A stretch of 64,000 nucleotides of DNA, from positions 40,551,831-40,615,830 of the forward strand of contig NC_087070.1 of the NCBI RefSeq assembly GCF_963678635.1. The letters run 5' to 3'. Positions within the stretch are counted from its first letter, which is position 1, and the number at the start of each line of letters is the position of its first letter. The position numbers were made by a program, and so were the translations under genes. The notes beneath the pieces are model-generated. The model saw nothing but the letters and a program-made list of their open reading frames with translations. It had not been told where the DNA came from and searched no databases. Below, in pieces: positions 43,560-55,400 of the stretch. The stretch is from Symsagittifera roscoffensis (lineage: Eukaryota; Xenacoelomorpha; Acoela; Convolutidae).

Positions 43560-46260
43560 TACTCCCCACAAACGAAAAGGTAAGCGCGATACTGACTAGC
43601 ACCGATGAGAAACCAAATATAGTTCAACTAAAGGGACGGAAAACTCGACTAAAATCGATAGAAGCCACGAAACCTTCTTGCAGTTGCAAGTGAGCATGAG
43701 GCGCGCCTAATCATGGCAAAGGCTAAGGATAAGCGAGGGCAATTATTTACTCCCGGCTATGTCAAGAGAAAAAGCAGCTCAAGAAAAATGACAATTATTT
43801 ACTCCCAGCTATCCCAAGAGAAGAAGCAGCTAAAGAAAATCAAATTTTGAAAAAAATGTGATCTTTGCTGGATGAAGAGATACCTAGGGAGAAGCTTAAA
43901 ATTAGAATCCTTGGCCTGTTCAACGACTGAGTGAAAGTAGAAACTGAAGCAATTTCAACCTAGCAGGACTAGGTTTCCTTAATATTCTGCAACTCAACAC
44001 ACAAAGATTGGTGAACATCAAAATGTCGAATGCGACCCTATCCGAACACTTCCACATCATTTTTCTGTGCGTAACCTGGCTCAACTAATAACGTCTGAGC
44101 GAAAGCTTACAGAACTCACCATATACAGGTCAGATAGACTACATGAATCTGATAAAAAAAGCTCATTGTGGATCGCTGACTGCTATCAAAAACAGTATGA
44201 AATCTCTTGATTTCAAGAACAATATTCCTGACTCGTGTGTAGCGTGCACAGTGAAAATTGATGGTGACGAGCTAGCCGTTTGCGTTTTCTACAAACCACA
44301 CTATAGTAGCAAATACAGATATAATAAAGAAGATTTGAACCACTATACCGCTTCCAATATGAAGATTTTGAAAAACTACACCGCAAAATATTGTTAACCT
44401 ATTTCATGAAAAACTATCAAAATAAGAAGTAGAATTTAATACATGTTCCAATAACCTGCTTGGTGTTCTATCCAAACTATCTTGCCACATGCTGAACAAA
44501 AAAAAACGAATTAATTCCTCAGATCACCATGCGATATAACTCTTGGTGGAATGTCCACACGAAATGACAATGCCGCTCATAGAGAAATACAGAAGCTTCG
44601 GCAATGCAGACTATGACCAACTAAGTAGGATGATGAAATATGCACCTTTTTAGCCCAGCTGTTATACCAACATAGATAAAAATGATTGAACAATTGTATC
44701 AGTACTTTGATGATCTCATCGAGGTATGTGTTCCATGAAGAACGAGACATAAATTCTCAGCACTCAGCAAAGTCTGATAGATATCAGCAAAGTCTGATGG
44801 AACAAGGAGACAAATCTAATTTTTAAACAGCTCAAAAGTTCAAAAAGTTCTGTAATTTACTCAAAGTACTAATTGAAGATGGAATAAGTAGCAGTAATCA
44901 AAATTAAAAAGAAGGCATGTTGAGTGAATTTTTTCATTCTGTTTTCTCATCTAAAGTATCATTTCATATTGAGCACATAACAATAATGAACCCAACACTA
45001 ACGAATTTCAGCGTCTCGACAGAGACTTTTCATGAGTTAATTGCAACACTAGATCCGAGAAAAGCCAGAGGCTCCCACCAATCTTTTTCCACAAAACTGG
45101 TAGGCAAATGGCAGTCACTCTTAACAAAATTTTCAAAAATGGTAAACGCATCAGGAAATTACCAATCAGATGGAAATTGTTGGCGATGTCACCAGTGTTT
45201 AAAAAAGGAGGCTATAAAGAAACTAACTACCGACCTATATCACTCCTTAATTTTATTTGTAAAAGTTTTAAAAATTGTATCGTTGATGACTTGTACAAGC
45301 ACTTAACCTCAAGCCAGCATCGTTTTGTCAAGAAACATTCAGTGATCACCAATAAGACAAGTTTCCTCAAAAAATATCGCAAAACCCTCGACCACAATTT
45401 GTCTAGCGAGGTCATAGCTTTTTACACAGACTTCTCGAAGGCGTTTGATAAACTGCCCCATAATGAACTTCTCGAAAAACTTGTCAAATAGGCGTGAGGG
45501 GATGCTTACTTGAAACTTTGCATGATTATCTTAGTAGGCGAAGGCAATTTGTTCTACATAACACAAGTTCTAGTCTGCTGGAAGTTAAAAGCGGTGTCAC
45601 ACGGTGATCTCCACTAGGACCACTTGTTTCGTATAATTATAAATGACACGCCGGATGTAAACTTTGCCGACCCAAACTTGTTTGCTGAGGATTTTATGAT
45701 TCTTCCGTGAACAAAAGCAATATCCGAGTGTAATTAGCCCCCATTGATGCCTGGGTCAGCAACAACAAGATGAGTCTAGCAAAGGATAAACGTTTCAAGA
45801 TTACCTTCAGGAGAATTGAGACTCAATTATTTTTACAAGGTGTTGCCCTAGAACAATCAGATATCATCAAGGACCTAGGGGAGCTTTTAATCCTTGCTCC
45901 TACTGGTTCTTAAATGATGGGTTTTATTGTGTTGCGCTCTCAAGATCTGGCATGTCGAGTCTTGAAAAAATTCAAAAAAGATCTATCCTGTGGATAACTG
46001 GGACAGCAGATGCCAGTTACCTCAATCAACTTATAATGCTGAATTTGTTATCACTCCCAAAGTTTCGTCAGCTTTAGGTCAATCTTTTGGTTGCTTAAAT
46101 GATTACTGAAACTGAGTCTATCAAAATTTTACCGACTGAAAATAAGGGATTGAGAAAAAACTCCCAAGATTTTTAAACGAATAAAACACGAACAGAAAAA
46201 GAAACAGGATATTTTACGTTTAGAACAAGCAGATTGAATGAATTTGAGGATTTCATTTGA
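43560..46260 (+). pseudogene. LINE (endonuclease plus reverse transcriptase), heavily decayed
   Basis: Scattered pieces in order. An ORF1-like segment (43,580-43,930) contains a duplicated unit of about 53 bp (43,738-43,842). An endonuclease N-terminus follows ('LQLNTQRLVNIK', about 43,990). A mid-endonuclease piece lies at 44,143-44,397 ('DGDELAVCVFYKPHYSSKYR'). RT pieces are at 44,917-45,491, including 'NYRPISLLNFICKSF' and 'AFYTDFSKAFDKLPHNELLE', with the YADD box degraded to FAED near 45,685. The C-terminal region lies near 46,000 ('LEKIQKRSILWITGTADASY'). Jockey/CR1-like by motif style. A different family from the piece at 41 kb. Confidence 0.65.
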
Positions 46261-46299
46261 TTGATGAGCTTGAAAAACAGAATTTTGACACAAATGCGA

Positions 46300-46470
46300 A
46301 GCTTTGCAACAAAATTCGGCCACGTCTGAGATTCGAATCTGCTACTAACAAATTAAGAGTAACACCCTTACCACATAGCCACGGAAGCTTAGAGATTAGC
46401 CACACACTAGTCACAAATGAAGCAGAGAACAGATGCAATGTAATTTCAAATGCTTCAGTGAAATTTCCAA
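46300..46470 (-). repeat. tRNA-derived SINE family A, second copy
   Basis: Minus strand: GTGGCTATGTGGTAAGGGTG (A box region), a CTCTTAA anticodon-loop-like stretch recalling tRNA-Lys(CUU), AGATTCGAATC (B box). The plus-strand neighbour ACTAGTCACAAATGAAGCAG is shared with 39,140-39,160. Confidence 0.5.
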
Positions 46471-46479
46471 ATAAGTGAA

Positions 46480-47291
46480 CAATTTGATTAGCGAGATGGG
46501 ATAGAAAGAAAGAAGGTTCCTAACAATTCACTAAGCTCGCGCTAGTGTAAAGACGATGTATAATTACTTCAATGTGAATTTTTCAGAAGCTAAAATCTGC
46601 AGCTGGCTAATTGTAGTGATTGCAGCGGCTGCAGAAACTCGAGGAGGAAATTATAGAGAACTCACTTACAGCAACAGCTGCAAAATTTACGGAGCGATAA
46701 GAAAGGCAACAAACATTCGATACCGCGCTGCAATGAAACAAATAAGGAATGTCAGTTTTTCAGTCATTTCCCTATACACACTACACTATACATCCAATTT
46801 TGCCTTTCGCAAAATTTAGTTTGAAAAAGCATAAATATGCAGAGCCTTTCTCAACACAGGGTGATGTTTGTACCTAGTAGAGCTTTGCACATTGCACCAA
46901 TGCTCCTAACCACGCTTTGAGTTCTCGGAACAACGCATCAAGTTGCAAGCGTAGCTGTAAGCAAAAAAATTATGAAGCCTCTTTTGAGCTTAGGGATGTC
47001 AGGATCTTAGACATTTTAAGCTTATCCTTGCAAACTAGCACTACTTAAAATGAAAACAAAACTATACAATATAAACGAAAATTTTTTTTTCTTTCTAGAG
47101 AATTTATTTTTTAAAGTCAATTTCGTCGTAAACTCATAAACATCAATTAATTTTCGTTTTAATCAATTTAACTTTAAATCTTTTATCTATTTCATCTTTA
47201 ACAAGTTTATCCAAAACAAACTTAATCGAGCACCAAATTCAGAACTCAAATATCTACTGAAACAAAATAAATCTAAAACAAATCAACAGTT
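46480..47291. other. Flank of the large retroelement; no gene supported
   Basis: An 87-codon plus-strand frame (46,556-46,819) has no recognisable feature. From about 47,090 the plus strand becomes poor in G, resembling the retroelement that follows, so the true element boundary could lie up to 200 bp left of the proposed LTR start. Confidence 0.3.
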
Positions 47292-47768
47292 TGTAACAGT
47301 TCACTTACAAATTGAGTTCATTTAGAAATCAACAGGAGACGATAACTTTTGATCTAAGTGGAACCTGATCTAAACTATATTTTATGATTGGATAAATTAA
47401 ATGTTTTACCAATGTAAAGTATTTAATATTAACCAATCATGATCCATCTAACTAACAACCCACTTATTTGTAAGTGCTGAAGTTACTTGTAATTTCAGCA
47501 CCAGAGAGATTTGAATTTAACTTAGAAATTAGTTGGACTCTCCCGAGCACTTCAGCAGCCGCAATAAACCAGTATACCCTAGATCTATTGAGCCTAGCAG
47601 AGACTAGTTAAACAACCTGAGACTAGATAGTATAAGAGTAAGATTAGGATCGGTATTAGACTAAGAAGTTGCACGAATCTATCCGGCCGAAAATAAGATA
47701 GCGTGACGAGCAGACGGTGTACCCTATCCGAAATTACTCTATGAGTTATACACTTCGGTCATAACTCA
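47292..47768 (+). repeat. Proposed 5' LTR of the large Ty3/Gypsy-like element
   Basis: Begins TGTAACAG and ends TCA, directly before TC and a primer-binding-site-like TGG. Contains a hairpin GTGCTGAA..TTCAGCAC (47,474-47,501), an AATAAA polyadenylation signal (47,563) and a second hairpin ATGAGTTAT..ATAACTCAT (about 47,743-47,768) at its end. The 3' copy would lie outside the window, so the limits are inferred. Confidence 0.35.
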
Positions 47769-47770
47769 TC

Positions 47771-47788
47771 TGGTGCGACCATAAGTCT
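47771..47788 (+). promoter_or_regulatory. Candidate tRNA primer-binding site
   Basis: TGGTGCGACCATAAGTCT, two bases after the proposed LTR end. It starts with the TGG expected to pair with a tRNA CCA end. The primer tRNA is not identified. Confidence 0.35.
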
Positions 47789-47856
47789 CGAACAAGACCT
47801 TACTAGATTAGAATTAACCAAAATTAGATTAGAAATTAGACAAAAACATTTACAAA

Positions 47857-48090
47857 ATGTTATACGACAATAATTTAATTGAAATGTCTCTCCGACTCAA
47901 TAGATCAGAGCCAATATTCCGAACCATAATAGAACTACCCGGAATTGGAAGAAGACCTCGAACCAAAGACGACATACGACAAAGTAGAAACTTGCCGTAT
48001 AGTTATATGATAGTTCGGCAAAAGCCAGAACAAACTTTTATATTTCGAATACTACTTGCAATGAATTTAGATTTCCATTTGCAAACATAA
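47857..48090 (+). CDS. Leader ORF of 77 codons
   Basis: First ATG after the primer-binding site. Arg-rich peptide ('MLYDNNLIEMSLRLNRSEPI', 'GIGRRPRTKDDIRQSRN') with no recognised domain. It could be a chance leader ORF, or the first coding exon spliced to downstream genes such as the ATG-less frame at 58,702. No donor site stands out strongly. Confidence 0.25.
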   Translation: MLYDNNLIEMSLRLNRSEPIFRTIIELPGIGRRPRTKDDIRQSRNLPYSYMIVRQKPEQTFIFRILLAMNLDFHLQT

Positions 48091-49016
48091 AACCTTGAAG
48101 TTAATCTTCAAAATCATTTCAGGCGCTAAACAAAATTAATATTATACAATAACGATTGATAAAAAGATCTAAGATCGTTTTCCTATCTGCAGTATTATAC
48201 AAAACATGTTTGAAAAATATTTATTGGAAAATAAAAATAAAAATTAGCAGCATGACAATAAATGGTTAGTAATCATAAATCATCTTGTTGTTCCAGCTTC
48301 ATCACCTAAAACACAACAGCAATCATCAACTCACTAATATCATAAAACACTAATCTTTCCTTTACACAAATTTAAAACTTTATTAAAACTTAAAGTCACT
48401 TAATTTTTAAAACCAGATCATCAAGGCTTATCCTTGGATCTTAAATCATTTTCTACTTAATTAAATTTTAAATTTGATCATCAAGGCTTATCCTTGGATC
48501 AAACAGAACAACTTTGTTCTCCCCCACCCACTTAATTAGTGTCTAACGACCTCAAACGTCGATTCACTACCCAACCCTTTCTAAAAACCCAGGACTAATA
48601 GAAATTTTTAAAACAAAACTAATCATTCAAATTAGGATAAACAGTGAAGAACTTCGGTTATTCATCCTTCACTTGACCCCCCCTCTTACCAGGCCCAAGA
48701 TAAATCTTAGACTTAGTAAGTTTAAAATAGTATCTAACGAACTACTCGCGTTCTAATTATACCTGAACCTTGTGGATCGATTTACTATTCTCCAACCCTT
48801 GAACACAATCACTACCCCTAAGTAAGATTAAGTAAGTTAACACCTTAGCTTATACTAGTCACAAGAAAGTAAAAATCATTCTTCGGAATCGATATACTTT
48901 TCTCTCCAACCCTGAACAAATAGACCCAGGTTAAGCTAACCAAAAAATCGTAAGAACTAACAGTTTAAGAAAATAGAAATCATTTAACAACCTTTGCATC
49001 CGTCATTCTAAACCTT
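48091..49016 (+). promoter_or_regulatory. Long structured leader with repeated hairpins
   Basis: No coding frame. The 25-base imperfect palindrome GATCATCAAGGCTTATCCTTGGATC occurs twice (about 48,417 and 48,477). A degenerate unit with TCGATT..ACT..CAACCCT recurs three times (about 48,560, 48,775 and 48,890). AGTGAAG..CTTCACT at about 48,645 can pair around a TTCGG. These are candidates for packaging, dimerisation or ribosome-entry structures of the genomic RNA. Confidence 0.35.
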
Positions 49017-49484
49017 ATGTCATTTAAAAACCTAGGAAATAAACAAACAATCATTTTACACAATTGTGAAATAGATAACAAAAAATACGACCTTGTAATC
49101 ACACCTCATACACAAACAGTTGGATACATTCGCACAAAACGACAAACACTAAAAAGAAAAATAATAACTAAACAAAGACAAATAACACGAAAAAGATTTT
49201 CAAAAAATCTAAACGCATTTTCAGAATCAGAAACCAACAGTTTAGACGAACTTTACAAATTAAAAGAATCAATAGATAAAAATTACCCACAACACGATCA
49301 ATTATATTTTTCTGACTCAGAAACAACTTCAAATTCATCACAAAGAGGAAAAAGAAGAATAAAAAAGCAGTACAAACACAAACCAGTACATCTATACAAT
49401 TGGAATCAACCAATTCGACACATTAATAATTACATATTAACAGTCATCGAACGAAAAAATGAGTTCAACACACACCCCAGGTGA
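49017..49484 (+). CDS. Small basic ORF overlapping the start of gag, 155 aa
   Basis: ATG 49017. The N-terminus is beta-like, followed by a strongly basic stretch (about residues 40-65, 'TLKRKIITKQRQITRKRFSK') and later 'RGKRRIKKQYKHKP', so it may bind RNA or enter the nucleus. It overlaps the gag start by 26 bases in a different frame: gag lies +1, so a simple -1 slip would not join them. The codon bias (A-rich, G-poor) is like that of gag-pol. No family recognised. Likely a genuine accessory or leader protein of the element. Confidence 0.55.
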   Translation: MSFKNLGNKQTIILHNCEIDNKKYDLVITPHTQTVGYIRTKRQTLKRKIITKQRQITRKRFSKNLNAFSESETNSLDELYKLKESIDKNYPQHDQLYFSDSETTSNSSQRGKRRIKKQYKHKPVHLYNWNQPIRHINNYILTVIERKNEFNTHPR

Positions 49485-52400
49485 CGAAACTCCAGATGAC
49501 GATGAAATCTTTCCTTTTATAGTAGACGCAGATACTGATAGAGGACAACACATATTTTGTCAAAATTTACTCGTAAATTTATTTGAACCCGGAATCAGTC
49601 CATGTAAAACAGAGTTCCCCGATGTAAAAATCAAAAGACAAATCATAGATCACTATCTAAAAGATATATGCAACATAACACAACAGTATGGAATCTACTC
49701 CATAGAATTCACTTCCCCAAACCATAATAATAGAACATATACTATTCAAACAGACGATCTTGATTTAGAATTTTCAAAAGTTTTTTCAGAATATATAAAA
49801 AGCATCCAATACCATAACTCACAAAGAGCAAACTCCATTTTCACTAATGAAGTTTTCGCAATAATATATAGTTATATTTCGATATTAGAAAACGAAATCC
49901 CATTAACAAATGTCTCACCGACAGAAACATCTAAACATTTGAAAGTACGACATGAAATTACAATACTCTCTAGTTATTTAAACATCATTAAAGAAAATTT
50001 CACGAAAGATGACGTTTCACAACATACCAAACACGATCTACAAAAAATTTTAGCATGGTTCATAATAGATTATTTCACACACAACATTGATTTAATTGCA
50101 CAAGCAAGAAAAAATTTTAGACCTCAAAATTCGAACGATGATACCGCTATCACAGAACAATCAGATTATGTTTGGGACCCCGAATGGTCTCATCCCGCAT
50201 TTATAAGCTTTCCACAATCAATCTCAAGTCAAGCAATAGGTACAATATCTTACATAAGAGATTATGTAAGAGTAATACCATTAACAATTGATGCAACACC
50301 ATTAAACTATAATACATTTTTACCCGATACACAAAATAATAGTTTAAACTCTACAGTCATACACAACGAAAACCTCAATGGAACTAGGAATCTTACTCAA
50401 CAAGATATCCAGACACCATCACACTTCATAAATGAAGAAATTGTACACACAACAACTACACAACAAAGTATTTCACCAATACGCCCAAATTTAACAACAC
50501 CAAGAAATACAAATCCTTCACAAACACAGGTAACCTTACAATCAACCGTTAAACCTTCGGTTGCCCCTAAATATTCACAAATGGATTACCAAACATACAG
50601 ACCCATGACAATACCATCAAAAACACGCAAAACATTCACTAGAAACAACTTTGCAGACCATAATTATAATTATACACATCCATCAAAAACAAATTATCAA
50701 CCACAAAGGAATTTTAATCAATATACAAAACCTCGAAACTGGGATAACCCAACGGCCCAATATAATTCCAAAAATTTTCAACCAAACCCTCCACAGGATC
50801 GCAGTGAAAATTACCCATTTTTTCAACAAAATAAAAATAAAAAACAAACATCTTATCAAATGGATTATTTATCCTCAGATGACGATTTCTTACAACCAGA
50901 TATATTTGCACCAAATACTCAAGAATATCGTAGACAAGGAATACAGAAAACACGTGCAAATTATAGGAATTTTTCTCCACAACCGATAGATGCACAACAT
51001 CAACAACCAATTCAACAACAAAATCCAATTAATACACAATCTTTTCAACCAATTCAACAACAAAATCCAATGACTGCACACTCGTATCAAGCATCACAAA
51101 TGCAAAATGAAATACCACTCCCATATTATCTTCAACAACATGAAATAACAAGAAACCAACTTTCAAATTTTTCTCAAATGCCAAATGCAGCAGAATCATT
51201 ACAAATGACAATGAATCCATACCTAATGGGTGGATCATCAATAACATCAAACAAACCCTTAATGGTTTTCACAGGAACAGACCCTGAATACTCCGTAGAA
51301 GATTACTTAAATGCAGTAACAGCAAATTTGATTTTAAATATAGGACCTGAACCAATTAATACGCCACTACATCAAAACTGGATACATCGACGCACAGCGT
51401 TGATACAAACAACCTTAGATGGCGCAGCCCAAAAATGGTTTTCAGTACTACCTCTAGAAATAAAATCAAACTGGAAAAGATTTACACAAGAATTTTCAAA
51501 AATGTTTGACTCTGAAAGAAACAAACAACAACAAAGAGTTTTATGTAATGAAATTCGCAGATTACCAAACGAAACCATCAAGCAAATAGCAGTACGAATC
51601 GAAACACTAGTTCGAAAAGCATATTCACTAAATACACATGACTATAAAAACACAAAGATGACAGAAATCTTAATGATGACCTTAACACCACAATTACGGA
51701 AAATAGCAATAAAAAAGAGAGCATCCCATCCTTCTTCAATTCGAGAACCCGATTTAGATTTTCGAAAACTAGTAGACAAACTAGAACAAGCAGAAATCAC
51801 GATGAAACTAGAAGAAACGGAAAATCTGAAATTACAATACGTTAACAGAATTGAAACGACTCCCACTAATATTAATAATATACAGGAATCAGAAACAGAC
51901 CTCGTTGAAAAAATCACTGAAATACTCAATATTTACGAAAAGAACCCGAACTTTAAAGGCAAACCATCTTTCAAAAAATGGTGTAATTATTGCCGACGAT
52001 ACGGACATAGTATTTCCGAATGTAAACAAAAGCAGCAAGATAGTCAAAATAAACCTCAAAAATACAAAGAACCAAATAAATCATTCTATCAATACATGAA
52101 AAAAGATCAAAATTTACCGAACAAAACAGTTCACAGCAACAACAGTTCAGGAAAACCACTCCCGAACAATACAAATTATACAAGAAATCAATCCCCATAT
52201 AACTCAAGTTATAGAGGAAGATCACCAGAACGAAGAAACACGTATAATTCATCACAAAATCACTACAATAGACCAAATAGTAGAAATAACTACTCCAGAT
52301 CAAATTCAAATACACAACGATTTGTTTCTAGATCTAATTCCCAATCAAGAAATAACTACTATCCAAACAACCAATCACGAAATTCATCATACAATAGGAA

Positions 52401-55400
52401 TAGAAACTACTCCTATAATAGAAATAGAAGTTATTCAAACAATCGAAATCAGAATTACCCGAACAATCGATCAAGGAATAACTCATATAATAGATCGAAC
52501 TATAACAGACCAAACAATAATTACCAAAACAGATCGCGAAATAATTCACAAAATCGACACCCAAGTTATAATAATCGTTATAGAAATTATTCCCAATCAC
52601 CACACCGGAATAATAATAACTATAATAACTCTAATAATCGTCATAGAAGCAGTACACCTAAACATCAAAGACAAATCAATCAAGTACAAGCTAATCCAGA
52701 AACAACATCAGACCCCCCAGGTATTGATAACACAGTAACTGATACGTTACAACTCAATCAAATAAACTGTACATCATCAGATTCAGAAAGTGATACTGAA
52801 AACACTCTTTCTATCAATATGATAAAAGTCGAAAATGACTATGAATCTGTCATATATGAACAACCCTTTCCATCACACATATATGAAAATCAATCAGAAT
52901 TTCTTCAAAATTATTACACTACACCCATAAATTCCACACCAACGACGCAAGAAACAAATGAGATTAACACTACAGATCAAACCAATAAAAACACCAAAAC
53001 AAAATGCTTGAATACAAACCACATTTATCAAAATATACAAAAAGAACAACCCAAAGAAAAAATTTGGACAATACCATTTCTCTTAGAAAGCCCAAGAAAT
53101 AAAGAATTTCAACCACCAGACCTTGAAATAGATTTTTTAATTGATTCAGGAGCAGAATCAAACATAATAAACATTCCCACATGGAATGAAATAAAAACTT
53201 TACACCCAAAGCTAACACCTCTTGAAACCTCCAGTAAGTTAGCAACAGCACAAGGATCAACATTGATAAACTACGGAAAAATCCAATTATTTCTCCTCCC
53301 TACCAGAACAATGGAGCAAAGTAAAATTCTAAACAAGCCATTTAAACAAATATTCCATATCACTGATATTAAATATAATATCATTGGAATACCATTTATT
53401 TCGAAGTATATACCAACAATTAACATCCTAAATAGTAAAATATTAATCAAAGATAAATATACAAAAACAAAAGAAACATCCCTAACATTTTTTCAAAGAT
53501 TAAACAAACAACCACCATTCTTTTCAAAATTTTATCCAATATATAACCAACAAAGAAAACACCTGAAACCACTATCAGGAAACATCTATAATTTTTCAAT
53601 CAAACAAGTTCACCAATATGATAAAGAACAAAACAAACAAAAATTTTATATGTCAGATTTTGAATTCAAACCTATTCATAAATTTTTCAAAATCACAATC
53701 TCATCAATAAAATATTTGAAAAATTCGAATTCAGATATTATTTCCTTACATGTTTATAACAACACACCTTACCAAGTAACATTACCTTTAGGACTTTTAG
53801 GATATTGTGAAACCAACGCTACAATATCACCAATACACGAAAAAGCCTATCGCGTAAATAATATACTCCAATTACTAGATATTTGCCAATCTACAATTCT
53901 TAATGAAGAATTATCTATAAATAATATAATAAGTAACGAAAACAGAAATACGGATTATTTCACAAAAACTCCATATTTCAAACCTACATTCAACATCAGT
54001 AACTACACAGAGAAACAACAAAAATTTTTAACAATGTTTAATTTCCAACATTCACAAATAACACAAGACGAATTCGAAAAATTAGCCAAACAGCTAATTA
54101 AATATTCATCAGTCTATGCAACATCAAAATTCGATGTTGGCAAAATCAGTTCATCACTACATCTCCCATTAAAACCAGACGCAGTTTTCAAAAAACAGAG
54201 AGCAAGTAAAGTACCAATTCACTTACATGATAAAGTAAACAGATTACTCGACATTTTAGAACAATACAACATTATATCACCAGTTAATAAAGAAGAACAA
54301 CCAAAAGGCAACACATTCATCAACCCCGTTATCATTCTAGCTAAAGGAGAATCATTAAAAATCGTTCTCGATGCTAGATACCTCAATTCACTTATAGACG
54401 AATCAAAATGTAATTGGCCCATTGAACCAATACAAGTTATTTTAACAAAAATAAACGGCAAATACTTTACAACCGCCGATATGAATAGTGCATACAATCA
54501 AATGCCACTAGATGAACAATCACGACGTTTAACACAATTTGTTATCGGAAACCAACAATATGAATTTAACCGCTTATTCTATGGAATATCCATAGGACCA
54601 GCAGCATTTTCAGCTTTTATGAGCAAAATTTTTAGACCACTAATACTCAAGAAAAACGCAATCACCTATTTAGACGATGTTTTTATGCAATCACAAACAA
54701 AAGACGAAATGTTCAAAGTTTTAGAAAAATATCATCAAATACTTCAGAACGAAAATCTGAAGGCCGCCCCGGATAAATCACACTTCTTTTTGACAAGAGT
54801 TAAATTCTTAGGACATAACATAGAAAGAAAAACAATAACTCCACTGAAATCACGCATTGACGCTATTCAAAAACTTCAACCACCAACAAATAAAAAGAAA
54901 ATCCAAGAATTCCTTGGAATGTTAAACTTTTTAAGTAAATATGTTTATAAAATGCAATTATATCTACGACCATTTTACAACATCCTTAGACAACAAAATA
55001 ATTTTGAATGGAATACAGAACATCAAGCACGATTCGAAGAAATAAAGAAACTTTTAACCGAACAAATTTCAAATACAATCCCAGACCCTGATCAACCATT
55101 TTATGCAATGTGCGATGCTTCGAACTTTGGCATCGGCGCAGCACTATTACAATCACATAATGGTACAAATAAAATGAACCTGATATCAGCAAATTCCCGA
55201 TTATTCACTCAAGCAGAGCTACGACTCTCAACTCTAATGAGAGAATGTACAGCCATAATATATACACTGACAGAATATGAATTTCTGATACTTGGATCAA
55301 AACATCCAACAGTTTTATTCACAGACCACAAACCCATCATTTTTCTTTTCACACAGAAATCTAACCCAAACCACCGAGTTTACAGATTTCAACTAATTCT

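Noticed and set aside
49440-49470. A AAA AAT slippery heptamer at the overlap of the basic ORF and gag
   Set aside because: A -1 slip there would enter the third frame, not gag, which is +1 relative to the basic ORF.
52322-52738. 138-codon plus-strand ORF in another frame of gag, Ile/Thr/His-rich
   Set aside because: It is the alternative-frame reading of the Asn/Ser/Arg repeat tract, with repetitive composition and no independent support.
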